From: Brevundimonas sp.
GTDB lineage: Bacteria > Pseudomonadota > Alphaproteobacteria > Caulobacterales > Caulobacteraceae
Direction: 5' to 3'
Assembly: GCA_027531145.1 (NCBI GenBank)
Contig: JAPZRF010000008.1
Span: 1-64,000, forward strand
Length of the DNA: 64,000 nt
Shown here: in pieces, positions 28,140 to 38,608 of the stretch
Layout of the letters: the number at the start of each line of letters is the position of its first letter
How positions within the stretch are numbered: position 1 is the first letter of the stretch
Notes under the pieces: model-generated
What the model saw: the letters and a program-made list of their open reading frames with translations, nothing else
Databases searched by the model: none
What the model was told of the DNA's origin: nothing
Position numbers and translations under genes: made by a program

Positions 28140-29612
28140 ATGATCCGCGCGCTCGCCGCTTCCGCCGCCTTACTGGCCCTCACCGCCGCCGCGGCTCCGG
28201 CGGTCGCCCAGGACTGGCGGGCGCTCGCCGCCCAGGACCTCGCCGCCGCCCGCGAGGAGCTGAAGGCCAATCACCCCGCAGCGGTGGTCCCCGGGCCCGG
28301 CGACGCTTTCCGCGCGTGGGTTGACGCGGGCCATGACCTGATCGCGGCCGAGCTCGGCCGCGTGCGGGGCGCGCGCGACTATTACTATGTGCTTCAGGGC
28401 TATGCGGGCGGATTCCGCGACAATAACATCCGGCTGAACCCTTCCTACGAGCCGCTTCCGGCCTGGTTCGCCGCGGGCACGCCGAACTTCGCCACGGCCT
28501 GGCGCGATGGCGGCTACGTCGTTTCCTGGGTGAAGCCGGGCGTGCGCGGCCTACCGCCGCTGGGCGCGCGCGTCGTGTCCTGCGACGACACGCCGGTCGA
28601 ACAGCTGGCGCAGAGCCGCCTTGATCGCTGGGAAGGCAACCTGCAACTGGAGTCGGAGCGGGTCCGCACCGCGCCCTATCTCCTGTGGGACCGCGACAAC
28701 AGTTTCTCGCCGGGCCTGCCGCGCCAGTGCCGCTTCCAGGTCGGCCGCGGTCAGCGTAACTTCGTCCTGACGACCGCCTTCACCTCCGAGGAGGATCGTC
28801 GCGCGGCCTGGAGTGCCTCGGTCTTCACTCCGGCCACGCCGCTGTCGGTTGAGACGGTCGACGGCCGCAGCTGGATCCGCGTGCACACGCTGGAGCCGAA
28901 CGCCGACTGGCGTGGCTTCTACGCGACGGTCGAGGCGCAACGTGCGGCGCTGCAGGGCCCGGCGGGTCTGGTCATTGACCTGCGCGGGGCCTCGGGTCTG
29001 GACGCCGAGGCAGCGCGTCGCGGCTATGGCCTGGCCAACCGTCTCTGGACGGTGGACTTCACCGCCCCCCGTCAGCCGGAGGCCGGGTCCATCGTCTATC
29101 GCGCTACCCCGGGTAATCGTGACTGGTACGCTCGCGCACTGGCCCGCATGGAGGCGGACCCGCTGTTCGTGTCGGAGTCGATGCCGGTGATCGAGCAGAC
29201 CCGGGCCATCGTCGCCGCCTTCGACGCCGCGATCGCCGCCGGCCAGGCCAGCTTCACCCTGCCGGGCCGTCCGGCGGTGACCGACTCGGGTGCAGCCAAC
29301 CCGGTGCAGGGGCGCGTGGTGGTGCTGATCGACGGCGGCTGCACCGGCGGCTGCCTCGACGTGCTGGACCTGCTGACCAACCTGCCGAACGTGACGCTGG
29401 CCGGCGCGCCGACCGGGGCGGACTCGATCTTCATCGAGGCCACCGACCTGCGCCTGCCGTCGAACTACGGCGACCTCAGCTATGGGCACAAGGCCTGGGC
29501 CACCCGCGAGCGGGGCCACAACGTCCCCTACACGCCGCAGGCAACCTACAGCGGCTACCCGGCCGACGAGGCTGCCGTCCGGGCCTGGGTCAGCAGCCTG
29601 TTCGCCGGCTGA
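28140..29612 (+). CDS. exported S41-peptidase-like protein
   Basis: Signal peptide MIRALAASAALLALTAAAAPAVAQ; GLVIDLRGASGLDA...VVVLIDGGCTGGCLDVLDLL in S41-like arrangement. Confidence 0.7.
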   Translation: MIRALAASAALLALTAAAAPAVAQDWRALAAQDLAAAREELKANHPAAVVPGPGDAFRAWVDAGHDLIAAELGRVRGARDYYYVLQGYAGGFRDNNIRLNPSYEPLPAWFAAGTPNFATAWRDGGYVVSWVKPGVRGLPPLGARVVSCDDTPVEQLAQSRLDRWEGNLQLESERVRTAPYLLWDRDNSFSPGLPRQCRFQVGRGQRNFVLTTAFTSEEDRRAAWSASVFTPATPLSVETVDGRSWIRVHTLEPNADWRGFYATVEAQRAALQGPAGLVIDLRGASGLDAEAARRGYGLANRLWTVDFTAPRQPEAGSIVYRATPGNRDWYARALARMEADPLFVSESMPVIEQTRAIVAAFDAAIAAGQASFTLPGRPAVTDSGAANPVQGRVVVLIDGGCTGGCLDVLDLLTNLPNVTLAGAPTGADSIFIEATDLRLPSNYGDLSYGHKAWATRERGHNVPYTPQATYSGYPADEAAVRAWVSSLFAG

Positions 29613-29621
29613 CGCGACCGG

Positions 29622-29651
29622 CTCTCCCTCCCCCGCTGCGGGGAGGGAGAG
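29622..29651. repeat. 12-bp perfect intergenic inverted repeat
   Basis: CTCTCCCTCCCC-CGCTGC-GGGGAGGGAGAG between the S41 gene and msrB. Confidence 0.85.
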
Positions 29652-29688
29652 GTCTGGCGCAAACGGGGGGAGACCCCACATTCCGGCC

Positions 29689-30171
29689 ATGTCCGACCCC
29701 ACCCTTCGCTCCGCCGCCGGCTATGATCTGACGCCCCCCGGTGAGGGCCAACGCGTGGCGCTGGAGGCGGACCTCGACGCCGAGGAACATCGCGTTCTTC
29801 TGGCCCACGGCACCGAGGCCCCGTTCTGCGGCAGTCTTCTCGACGAGACACGCGCGGGCGTCTTCTGTTGCCGACTTTGCGGCCTGCCCCTTTTCCGGGC
29901 CGGCACCAAGTTCGAGAGCGGTACCGGCTGGCCCAGCTTTCACGCTCCGATTGACGAGGCCCATGTGCGCGCCGTGCGCGACACTTCCTACGGTATGGTG
30001 CGGGTCGAGACGCGCTGCGCCCGCTGCGACAGCCACCAGGGCCATGTCTTCCCCGATGGCCCGCCGCCGACCGGCCTGCGCTATTGCATCAATTCGGTGG
30101 CGCTGAGCTTCACCCCGATGGGACGGCCCCTGCCGGACCCCCTGCAACGGGGCGACGGGCTTGCCCGATGA
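29689..30171 (+). CDS. msrB: peptide-methionine (R)-S-oxide reductase MsrB
   Basis: GVFCCRLCGLPLFRAGTKFESGTGWPSFHAPI...ETRCARCDSHQGHVFPDGPPPTGLRYCINSVALSF. Confidence 0.95.
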   Translation: MSDPTLRSAAGYDLTPPGEGQRVALEADLDAEEHRVLLAHGTEAPFCGSLLDETRAGVFCCRLCGLPLFRAGTKFESGTGWPSFHAPIDEAHVRAVRDTSYGMVRVETRCARCDSHQGHVFPDGPPPTGLRYCINSVALSFTPMGRPLPDPLQRGDGLAR

Positions 30172-30215
30172 TGGTCGCAATGGCAGGCGAGGGTGATCGG
30201 GTGTAGGAGAGCTGC

Positions 30216-30689
30216 ATGAGCCCGTTGATCGCCGCGCTTGCCCTTCTGGCCGCCGACCCCGACGGGATCGTCGCCACTGCGTCGCCGGACGCGCGGATGG
30301 CCGCAGCCGTGGCCGCCGGCGAGGTGCCGATCGTCATGGACCAGACCCCTTTGCTTCGCGCCGGGACCGAGCTGACCACCGACCAGCAGATCGACCTGTT
30401 CCTCGCCCCCGCCCGAGCGGCCGACGCGGCGCGCGACGAAGAGCGGCGCGACCTGCGGGGGCCTCCGTTCGGATGGGTCGATGACGGGCACACGCGCGGC
30501 GAGGTCAATGTCGCGGTCGGCAGCCACGGCTACACCAGCTACGGCGGCATGATTTCGATGCCGCTGGGAGAGAGCGGCCGCCTGACCCTGCGCTACCAGG
30601 AGAGCGACGGCGGACGGTTCCCTGGCTTATGGGGTTTGCATCCCGGCGTCGGCCGCGCTCCGCTGGGTCTGGCCCCGCCGCTCTACTGA
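30216..30689 (+). CDS. hypothetical exported protein
   Basis: N-terminal hydrophobic MSPLIAALALLAADP...GYTSYGGMISMPLGESGRLTLRYQES. Confidence 0.55.
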   Translation: MSPLIAALALLAADPDGIVATASPDARMAAAVAAGEVPIVMDQTPLLRAGTELTTDQQIDLFLAPARAADAARDEERRDLRGPPFGWVDDGHTRGEVNVAVGSHGYTSYGGMISMPLGESGRLTLRYQESDGGRFPGLWGLHPGVGRAPLGLAPPLY

Positions 30690-30793
30690 GCGCGGAACAG
30701 CCGTCCGGCCGCATCGGACGCGCGGGTGCTCCTGTTTTTCGAAGTTCCGACCCGCCCTCGCGGGCTATGGGAAGCGCGAGAGCGGAGCTCAGA

Positions 30794-30868
<75 letters not shown>

Positions 30869-30986
30869 CCGATCTGAGGAAGCGGCCGTATAGCCAATGG
30901 AACCGGGCGGGGCAAACGCAAAAATGAGCCCGGCGCACTTCAATTGCGCGCTTGATCGGTCCGGGCATCCGGGGCTTCTGCCGGAC

Positions 30987-31154
30987 ATGGTCGATGACAC
31001 TTCCTCCAGGGATCAGGCCCGCGACGACGCCTCGCCGGAGGCCCGGGCGAAGGCCGAGCGGGCGGCGCGGCTGGCGGCCACGCTGCGCGCCAACCTCCGC
31101 CGGCGCAAGGCCCCACGGCCATCGCCCGGCGGCGACAGCGACCCGGAAACCTGA
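30987..31154 (+). CDS. small conserved-type hypothetical protein (55 aa, Ala/Arg-rich)
   Basis: [55 protein letters not shown]. Confidence 0.55.
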   Translation: MVDDTSSRDQARDDASPEARAKAERAARLAATLRANLRRRKAPRPSPGGDSDPET

Positions 31155-31240
31155 AGTCAGCCGCGACCCTTTGGCGCCTGCCCCGCGGCGCGCTAAAGAC
31201 GGTGCCCGTCGCGCCGTCGCGCGGCCCAGACAGAGACTCC

Positions 31241-32510
<1,270 letters not shown>

Positions 32511-32521
<11 letters not shown>

Positions 32522-32999
32522 GGTCGGGACGGTGACTGAGGGGATGCCGAAGGGGGCGTCCGAGCCCCTGCGGCTGCTAGCCCTCGACGCCGACGACCTG
32601 CAGATCATGTCGGCGGCGCTGCAGGACGCCATCGTTCACCCCGCCGACATCATCTGGGATCAGCGCGCCCGCACCCTGACCATCGAGCTCAGTCGCTTCT
32701 GCTGGGAGTGCGGCGGCACCCGGGTGCGCGCCGCCATGCAGTTCGGCGACGTGCAGCGGGTCCAGAGCCGCCGCCTGCCGCGAGGTGAGGGCGTGCCGCT
32801 GGAACTGCTGGCCATGGACTTCATGCCCGGTGCAGCGCCCGGGGGGGAGGTGGTGCTGATGTTCGCGGCTGGCGGCGACCTTCGCGTCGAGGTCGAGTGT
32901 CTCGACGCGGTGGTCAGCGACCTGTCGGCGCGCTGGCCGGCCCGGGCTGCCCCGGTCCATCCGCTTGATGACGCCTCGGGACAGGATGAGGGCGCGTGA
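32511..32999 (+). CDS. DUF2948 family protein
   Basis: [47 protein letters not shown]; directly after murA as in other alphaproteobacteria. Confidence 0.88.
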
Positions 33000-33466
33000 C
33001 TGTCCAGGCCCACCGCCTCGCCTCGGTCGAGCTGGACGCTGCGACGCTGCCGGCGGCCAGCGCGGAGATCGAGCACGAGCGCCGCGTCGCCATCTTCGAC
33101 CTCGTCGAGAAGAACCACTTCGTCCCGGCAGGCGGCAACGAGGGGCCCTATGCCCTGAAGCTGAGCCTGCAGGACAGCCGGCTGGTGTTCGACCTTACCG
33201 CCCCCGGCTTCAGCCGCGCCCACGCCCTCTCGCTCACGCCCTTGAAGAAGGTGGTGCGGGACTACATCGCCATCTGCGACAGCTACTACGAGGCGCTGCG
33301 CGGTTCATCTCCGAGCCAGATCGAGGCTGTCGACATGGGCCGGCGCGGGCTGCACAACGAGGGGGCCGAACTCCTGCGCGAGCGGCTCGCCGGCAAGATC
33401 GAGGTGGACCACGAGACCGGCCGCCGCCTGTTCACCCTCGTCACCGCGCTCCACCGCCGCGGCTGA
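32996..33466 (+). CDS. UPF0262 family protein
   Basis: [43 protein letters not shown]...[21 protein letters not shown] start. Confidence 0.9.
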   Translation: MTVQAHRLASVELDAATLPAASAEIEHERRVAIFDLVEKNHFVPAGGNEGPYALKLSLQDSRLVFDLTAPGFSRAHALSLTPLKKVVRDYIAICDSYYEALRGSSPSQIEAVDMGRRGLHNEGAELLRERLAGKIEVDHETGRRLFTLVTALHRRG

Positions 33467-33569
33467 TGGGTCGACGACGCCCCTGTTTTGGTGCATAGGG
33501 CCGCCCCTTGGGAGGTCGCGCTTCGCCCGCGCGGCCCGGTCTGTCGTAACCCCGGGCGAGAGAGACCGC

Positions 33570-33788
33570 ATGGCGAAGGAAGAACTGCTCGAGTTTCCCG
33601 GCGTCGTCAGCGAGCTGCTGCCGAACGCGACGTTTCGGGTAACCCTCGAGAACGACCACGAGATTATCGCCCACACCGCCGGCAAGATGCGCAAGAACCG
33701 CATCCGCGTGCTGGCCGGGGACAAGGTCCTGGTCGAGATGACGCCCTACGACCTGACCAAGGGTCGCATCACCTATCGCTTCAAGTAA
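33570..33788 (+). CDS. infA: translation initiation factor IF-1
   Basis: [72 protein letters not shown]. Confidence 0.98.
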   Translation: MAKEELLEFPGVVSELLPNATFRVTLENDHEIIAHTAGKMRKNRIRVLAGDKVLVEMTPYDLTKGRITYRFK

Positions 33789-33801
33789 GGGCGGGCCGCC
33801 C

Positions 33802-34395
33802 ATGACGGGCGACCGCCCCTTTCACCGGCCAGAGCTGATTCTCGCTTCGGCCAGTCCGCGCCGGCGCGGACTGCTGGCCCAGGTCGGGATCGCGCCCGAC
33901 CTCGTCCTCCCGGCCAACATCGACGAGACGCCGCTGGCCGCCGAGCCGCCGGCGAGGCTGGCCGCACGCCTAGCCTCGACCAAGGCGGCTGCGCTGGCCG
34001 TGGACCATCCGGACGCCATCATTCTCGCCGCCGACACCGTGGTGTCGCTGGGCCGACGCCTGCTTGAAAAGCCGGCGGATGCGGAGGAGGCAGCCGCCTT
34101 CCTGCGCCTGTTGTCCGGCCGGAATCACCGGGTGCATACGGCGGTGGCCGTGGCCCGTGGCGAGCGTCGGGCCGGCCGCACGGTAGAGACCCGGGTCAGC
34201 TTCAAGGTCCTTTCGCCCGATGAGATCGCCGCCTATGTCGACAGCGGCGACTGGCGCGGCAAGGCCGGGGGCTATGGCATCCAGGGCCCGGCCGGCGCGT
34301 TCGTGCGCCGAATCGTCGGCAGTCACCCGGCGGTGATGGGCCTGCCGCTTTACGAGACCCTGGCCCTGCTGCGGGGCGTGGGCTGGCGACCGTGA
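33802..34395 (+). CDS. maf: Maf-family nucleotide pyrophosphatase
   Basis: LILASASPRRRGLLAQVGI...ILAADTVVSLGRRLLEKPADAEEA...GKAGGYGIQGPAGAFV. Confidence 0.95.
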   Translation: MTGDRPFHRPELILASASPRRRGLLAQVGIAPDLVLPANIDETPLAAEPPARLAARLASTKAAALAVDHPDAIILAADTVVSLGRRLLEKPADAEEAAAFLRLLSGRNHRVHTAVAVARGERRAGRTVETRVSFKVLSPDEIAAYVDSGDWRGKAGGYGIQGPAGAFVRRIVGSHPAVMGLPLYETLALLRGVGWRP

Positions 34396-35405
34396 GCCGG
34401 GTTGAGCTGTTCCTCGACGACACCCCGGGCGAGACGCGCGGCGTTATGGTGCGCGACGGGCGGTTCGAGCGGCTGGTGATCCAGCGCGAGGACGATCCGC
34501 CGCACCTGCGGCTCGGCGCCGTCAGCGTTGGCCGGATCAGCGAGGTCAGCCCCGGCCTGCGCGGGGCCTTTGTCGAATTGCCCCAAGGCGCAGTCGGCTT
34601 CCTGCCGCAGGGCGGCGGGGCCTCGCCCCGGGTCGGCGACCGTATCGAGGCCGAGGTGCTGGCGGAACCACGCCGGGGCAAGGGTGTCACCCTGCGGGGC
34701 CGCGGGGCAGGGGAGGGCGTCCCCCGTCTGCTGGTGCCCGGCCCGGACGTCGCCGCGGTTCTGCGGACCTGGGCCTCCGGGGTGCCGATCGAGACTGGCA
34801 AGGCGGCCATCGTGGCCGGCGAAGCGGCGTTGGAGGCGGCGCTGGCGGAGACGGTGCGTCGACCCGACCTTGGGCTGGACATCGCCGTACAGCGCACCCG
34901 CGCGCTGGTCGCCGTCGACATCGACCACGCCCCGCCGCCTGGCCACGATCCCCGCGTCGCCCGGGAACGCGCCAATCGCGACGGTCTCGCCGAGGCGGCG
35001 CGGCTGATCCGGCTGAAGAGCTGGGGCGGCCTTGTGGCCGTCGATCTGGTCGGCGGCCGGCTCAATCCCGCGACGGTCGAGGCGGCGGCACGCGCCGCCT
35101 TTGACGGCGACGGTGCCGTGCCCGGCCCTCTCAGTCGCTTTGGCCTTCTGCAGCTGAGCCTGCCTTGGGGTCGGACCCCGATCGAGGAACGCGCCCAGTC
35201 GGACCTCGCGGCACGGGCGCTGGAGATCGTGCGCCGGCTGCGTCACCGCCTGCTTGAGGATACGGCCACGCCAGTCCACGTCATGGCCTGTGCGCCGGAC
35301 GAGGCGGCGCAGGCCGCGGCGGGCGTGGCGCGGCTCGGCCCGCGAGCGGCGCTGCGCCCTGACCCGGCCATCGCGCCGGGTCAGGCGGGTTTTGAAGAGA
35401 GGTGA
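34392..35405 (+). CDS. RNase E/G-like protein
   Basis: VSVGRISEVSPGLRGAFVELPQGAVGFLP...LVAVDIDHAPPPGHD...LKSWGGLVAVDLVGG; short (337 aa). Confidence 0.85.
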   Translation: MSRVELFLDDTPGETRGVMVRDGRFERLVIQREDDPPHLRLGAVSVGRISEVSPGLRGAFVELPQGAVGFLPQGGGASPRVGDRIEAEVLAEPRRGKGVTLRGRGAGEGVPRLLVPGPDVAAVLRTWASGVPIETGKAAIVAGEAALEAALAETVRRPDLGLDIAVQRTRALVAVDIDHAPPPGHDPRVARERANRDGLAEAARLIRLKSWGGLVAVDLVGGRLNPATVEAAARAAFDGDGAVPGPLSRFGLLQLSLPWGRTPIEERAQSDLAARALEIVRRLRHRLLEDTATPVHVMACAPDEAAQAAAGVARLGPRAALRPDPAIAPGQAGFEER

Positions 35406-35407
35406 CC

Positions 35408-35569
35408 ATGGCGACCTGTCCGATCTGCACTATGGCTCCCGCCAGCCCCGGTTACCGTCCCTTCTGCTCGCGGCGCTGCGCCGATCTGGACCTGCAGCGC
35501 TGGTTTACGGGCGCGTACCGTATCCCTTTACCCGAGGATGAGACGCCCCCCGACGTCGACGACCGGTGA
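35408..35569 (+). CDS. yacG: DNA gyrase inhibitor YacG (zinc-binding)
   Basis: MATCPICTMAPASPGYRPFCSRRCADLDLQRWFTGAYRIPLPEDETPPDVDDR; CPIC...FCSRRCADLDL motif; below the ORF-track length cutoff. Confidence 0.93.
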   Translation: MATCPICTMAPASPGYRPFCSRRCADLDLQRWFTGAYRIPLPEDETPPDVDDR

Positions 35570-35673
35570 CGCGAAACGGTCGTCCGGTCGGTGCCTGAAA
35601 CCGATCGGGCGCTAACCGCTGGACAGGCCTTTTTGCCTCGCCTATAGACCCGCTCCCGATCGGTCCGGAGCGG

Positions 35674-35749
35674 GCCTGGGTAGCTCAGTTGGTAGAGCAG
35701 CGGATTGAAAATCCGCGTGTCGGTGGTTCGAATCCGCCCCCAGGCACCA
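35674..35749 (+). tRNA. tRNA-Phe(GAA)
   Basis: GCCTGGGTAGCTCAGTTGGTAGAGCAGCGGATTGAAAATCCGCGTGTCGGTGGTTCGAATCCGCCCCCAGGCACCA. Confidence 0.98.
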
Positions 35750-36143
35750 TCCCCCTGCATCCTCGGACTTGTCGTCCGCCGCCGACGGATGTGCATCATC
35801 TATGCATTACGGTGCGTTGTTTTCGACATCCGCACACGACTTTCGTACGGGCCTTCGCTCATGGGGCGAAAAGCGCCTCAACGCCCTTGACGCTCTGTTA
35901 TGGGTTCGCCAAAGGAGCTTGACCGCCAAAGCCCGAAAGGGCGGACGCGCGGTGTCCCGGGGGCCCGTCCCCGGTCCGCAGTCCGGATTGTCCGGTTCCG
36001 CCTCGGCGGGCAACTGGTGTAGGGGTTTGGCGTTTGGTCGTTGGAATCCGCGGGTTCCGGCGGCAGGTTTTCAACAGAGGCCCGAGCCGAATGGCGAAGG
36101 TCTCGGGTCCCACGAGTCAGACCAAAGCAGGAACTGGCGACAC

Positions 36144-37040
36144 ATGCTGATCAGCAAGAAGACGAACCTCCTCCTCGCCATGGCCGGCGCTGCCGTGCTG
36201 ATGGCGGGCTCGCCGGTCCTGGCGCAAGACGCCGCCCCGGTGCCGGCTGCGGCCGAAGCGACCCAGGCCGCCCCGGCCGAAGCCGCTCCCGCCCCTGCCG
36301 CGGGCGAAGACCCGACCTCGCTGAACGAAGCCGTCAGCGGCGGCCACGGCGGTCAGAGCCTGACCCCGATCACCATGTTCTTGATCGCGCACCCGGTCGT
36401 GAAGGTGGTCATGATCGGCCTGGTGCTGGCTTCGGTGTTCTCGTGGACCCTGCTGCTAATTAAGATCCTCGAGTTAGGGGCTCTGAACCGCAAGACCGAC
36501 CGGTTCCTCGAAGCCTTCCGCGGCACCCGCACCATCGCGGACATGCGCCGGGTCGCCACCTCGGAAGAGTTTGACGGCAACCCGCTGGCCGACATGGCCG
36601 CCGCCGCCACCGAGGAAATCGAACTGTCCCGCCAGGCCGGTCTGTCGGTCACCGGAGAGCATCGCGACGCTTCGATCGGTCGCGCCCAGACCGCCGTGTC
36701 CGCTGTCCAGTCATCGGTCGCCCTCCGCCTTTCGGGCGGTCAGCAGTTCCTGGCCTCGGTCGGTTCGGGCGGCCCGTTCATCGGGCTGTTCGGCACCGTG
36801 TACGGGATCATGAACTCGTTCATCGGCATCGCTGAGTCGAACACCACCAACCTCGCCGTCGTCGCCCCGGGTATCGCCGAGGCGCTGCTGGCCACCGGTA
36901 TCGGCCTGTTCGCGGCCATCCCGGCGGTTATCTTCTACAACTACTTCAACACCCGCATCGCGGCGTATGGCGTGCGGGCGGACGGCTTCATCGCCGAACT
37001 GCTGAACGGCATCTCGCGCCAGCTCGACAAGGGGGCGTAA
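36144..37040 (+). CDS. exbB: MotA/TolQ/ExbB proton channel protein (ExbB) with N-terminal signal-like extension
   Basis: MLISKKTNLLLAMAGAAVLMAGSPVLAQ...LASVGSGGPFIGLFGTVYGIMNSFIGIA...VAPGIAEALLATGIGLFAAIPAVIFYNYF. Confidence 0.94.
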   Translation: MLISKKTNLLLAMAGAAVLMAGSPVLAQDAAPVPAAAEATQAAPAEAAPAPAAGEDPTSLNEAVSGGHGGQSLTPITMFLIAHPVVKVVMIGLVLASVFSWTLLLIKILELGALNRKTDRFLEAFRGTRTIADMRRVATSEEFDGNPLADMAAAATEEIELSRQAGLSVTGEHRDASIGRAQTAVSAVQSSVALRLSGGQQFLASVGSGGPFIGLFGTVYGIMNSFIGIAESNTTNLAVVAPGIAEALLATGIGLFAAIPAVIFYNYFNTRIAAYGVRADGFIAELLNGISRQLDKGA

Positions 37041-37045
37041 GCCAG

Positions 37046-37480
37046 ATGGGTGCCAAACTCTCCGGTTCGGGGGGTGGCAAGTACGCCATCGAGCAGAACA
37101 GCGAGATCAACGTCACGCCTTTTGTTGACGTCATGCTCGTCCTGCTGATCATCTTCATGGTGGCGGCTCCGCTCGCCACCGTGTCGGTGCCCATCGAACT
37201 CCCGCGGGCGGTCGCGCCGCCCGCCCAGAATCCGCCGAAGCCGGTCTTCATTTCGATCCAGAGTGACGGCGACGTCTACGTCGGCGACTTCCGGACCGAC
37301 GTGTCGACCCTGGGTGAGGACCTGACGGATCAGATTGGTACGCGTAACCCGGAGGAAGAGCGCATCTTCATCCGTGCGGACCGGACGACCCGTTACGGCG
37401 ACTTCATGCAGGTCATGAATGCGCTGCAGGACAACGGCTTCTATTCGGTCGCCCTGGTGGGCGAAGACCAGTCATCTTAG
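37046..37480 (+). CDS. exbD: biopolymer transport protein ExbD
   Basis: EINVTPFVDVMLVLLIIFMVAAPLATVSVPIELPRA. Confidence 0.95.
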   Translation: MGAKLSGSGGGKYAIEQNSEINVTPFVDVMLVLLIIFMVAAPLATVSVPIELPRAVAPPAQNPPKPVFISIQSDGDVYVGDFRTDVSTLGEDLTDQIGTRNPEEERIFIRADRTTRYGDFMQVMNALQDNGFYSVALVGEDQSS

Positions 37481-37497
37481 GGGGCAGGTGAGAAAGC

Positions 37498-38220
37498 ATG
37501 ACTGCTGAAACACACGCCCGCGATCCGATCCTGGATCCGCCGCGGAAGAAGAAGGGTCTGTCCATGGGTGCCCTCGTGGGCATCACGGTCTCCGCCCTGC
37601 TGCACGTTGCCGCCGGGGTTTGGCTGTACACGTCGCGGTTCGAGCTGAAGCCGTTCGAGTATACCGATGACGCGGTAGATGTGGAACTCATCGAGCCGGC
37701 ACCTCCGCCGCCCCCGCCGCCCCCGCCGCCCCCGCCGGACCAGCCGCCGCCGCCGAAGCTTCAGGTGCGTGAGCCGGTGATCGACACGACGGCCCCGCCG
37801 CCGCCGGTGACCCTCAACATCGAGCCGACGAAGAAGGAAGATCGCGTCGAGTACGCGGGCCCGCCGGTGATCGTTCCCGGCCCGCCTCCGCCGCCGGCTC
37901 CGCCGGCTCCGGTGCGCCCGTCCGTGATCACGAACCCGGACTGGGTCCGTCGCCCGAGCGGTGCCGACCTGGCCCGCTTCTACCCTGAGCGCGCGCTCGA
38001 GCGAGGCATCAGCGGGTCGGCCACGGTCCAGGGTGTCGTGCAGGAGAACGGTCGTGTGACCAACTGCACCATCGTCGAGGAGGATCCGGCTGGGCAGGGC
38101 TTCGGCCGCGCCACGGTCCAGCTCTGCTCGCGGTTCCAGATGAGGCCCCAGACCCGCGACGGTGCCCCCGTCGGCGGGGCCCGGGTCAACATCCCGATCC
38201 GCTGGCAAGTTCCGGAGTAG
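37498..38220 (+). CDS. tonB: energy transducer TonB
   Basis: Single N-terminal TM, PPPPPPPPPPPDQPPPPKLQVREPVI, C-terminal YPERALERGISGSATVQGVVQENGRVTNCTIV. Confidence 0.95.
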   Translation: MTAETHARDPILDPPRKKKGLSMGALVGITVSALLHVAAGVWLYTSRFELKPFEYTDDAVDVELIEPAPPPPPPPPPPPPDQPPPPKLQVREPVIDTTAPPPPVTLNIEPTKKEDRVEYAGPPVIVPGPPPPPAPPAPVRPSVITNPDWVRRPSGADLARFYPERALERGISGSATVQGVVQENGRVTNCTIVEEDPAGQGFGRATVQLCSRFQMRPQTRDGAPVGGARVNIPIRWQVPE

Positions 38221-38242
38221 GGGACAGTTGACCGTCTGACTG

Positions 38243-38274
38243 AACGCCCCGCGGGAAACCGTGGGGCGTTTCTT
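38243..38274 (+). terminator. Rho-independent terminator after exbBD-tonB
   Basis: AACGCCCCGCGG-GAAA-CCGTGGGGCGTTTCTT. Confidence 0.8.
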
Positions 38275-38509
38275 CACCGGCCGCCTCGCAACCAGGAGCG
38301 CGTCCGGTCGTCGTGTCCGCAGTCACCCGAGGAGCGCCTGATGATCCGTCCCGACCCGTCCCTTCCGCCGTCGCGGCGCGCTGGCCGCCGCCGGCGAGAC
38401 GCTCGGGCGCGACCAGCTGTTGCTGATCGACTCCGCTGAGCGGGCCGGCTGACCCGATTGCGCTTTGACTTTTCGCACCGGACGACTAGAGAAGCGCTCC
38501 CAGCGATGC

Positions 38510-38586
38510 GCCGCCTTAGCTCAGTTGGTTAGAGCGCCAGTTTGTGGCACTGGAGGTCCCCCGTTCGATCCGGGGAGGCGGTACCA
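38510..38586 (+). tRNA. tRNA-His(GTG), noncanonical alphaproteobacterial type
   Basis: GCCGCCTTAGCTCAGTTGGTTAGAGCGCCAGTTTGTGGCACTGGAGGTCCCCCGTTCGATCCGGGGAGGCGGTACCA; A73, G1:U72, no encoded G-1. Confidence 0.96.
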
Positions 38587-38608
38587 TCTTGGCGGCGCGC
38601 CAGCCGGC

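Noticed and set aside
28551-29702. 383-aa minus-strand ORF opposite the S41-like gene
   Set aside because: Shadow ORF; the plus-strand frame has a signal peptide and S41-like motifs.
37700-37745. CCGCCGCCC repeat run
   Set aside because: Explained by the polyproline linker of TonB.
38340-38452. Possible gene remnant (..ALAAAGETLGRDQLLLIDSAERAG*)
   Set aside because: Only ~24 codons in one frame and a different frame after the ATG at 38341; too little to support a gene or a specific pseudogene.
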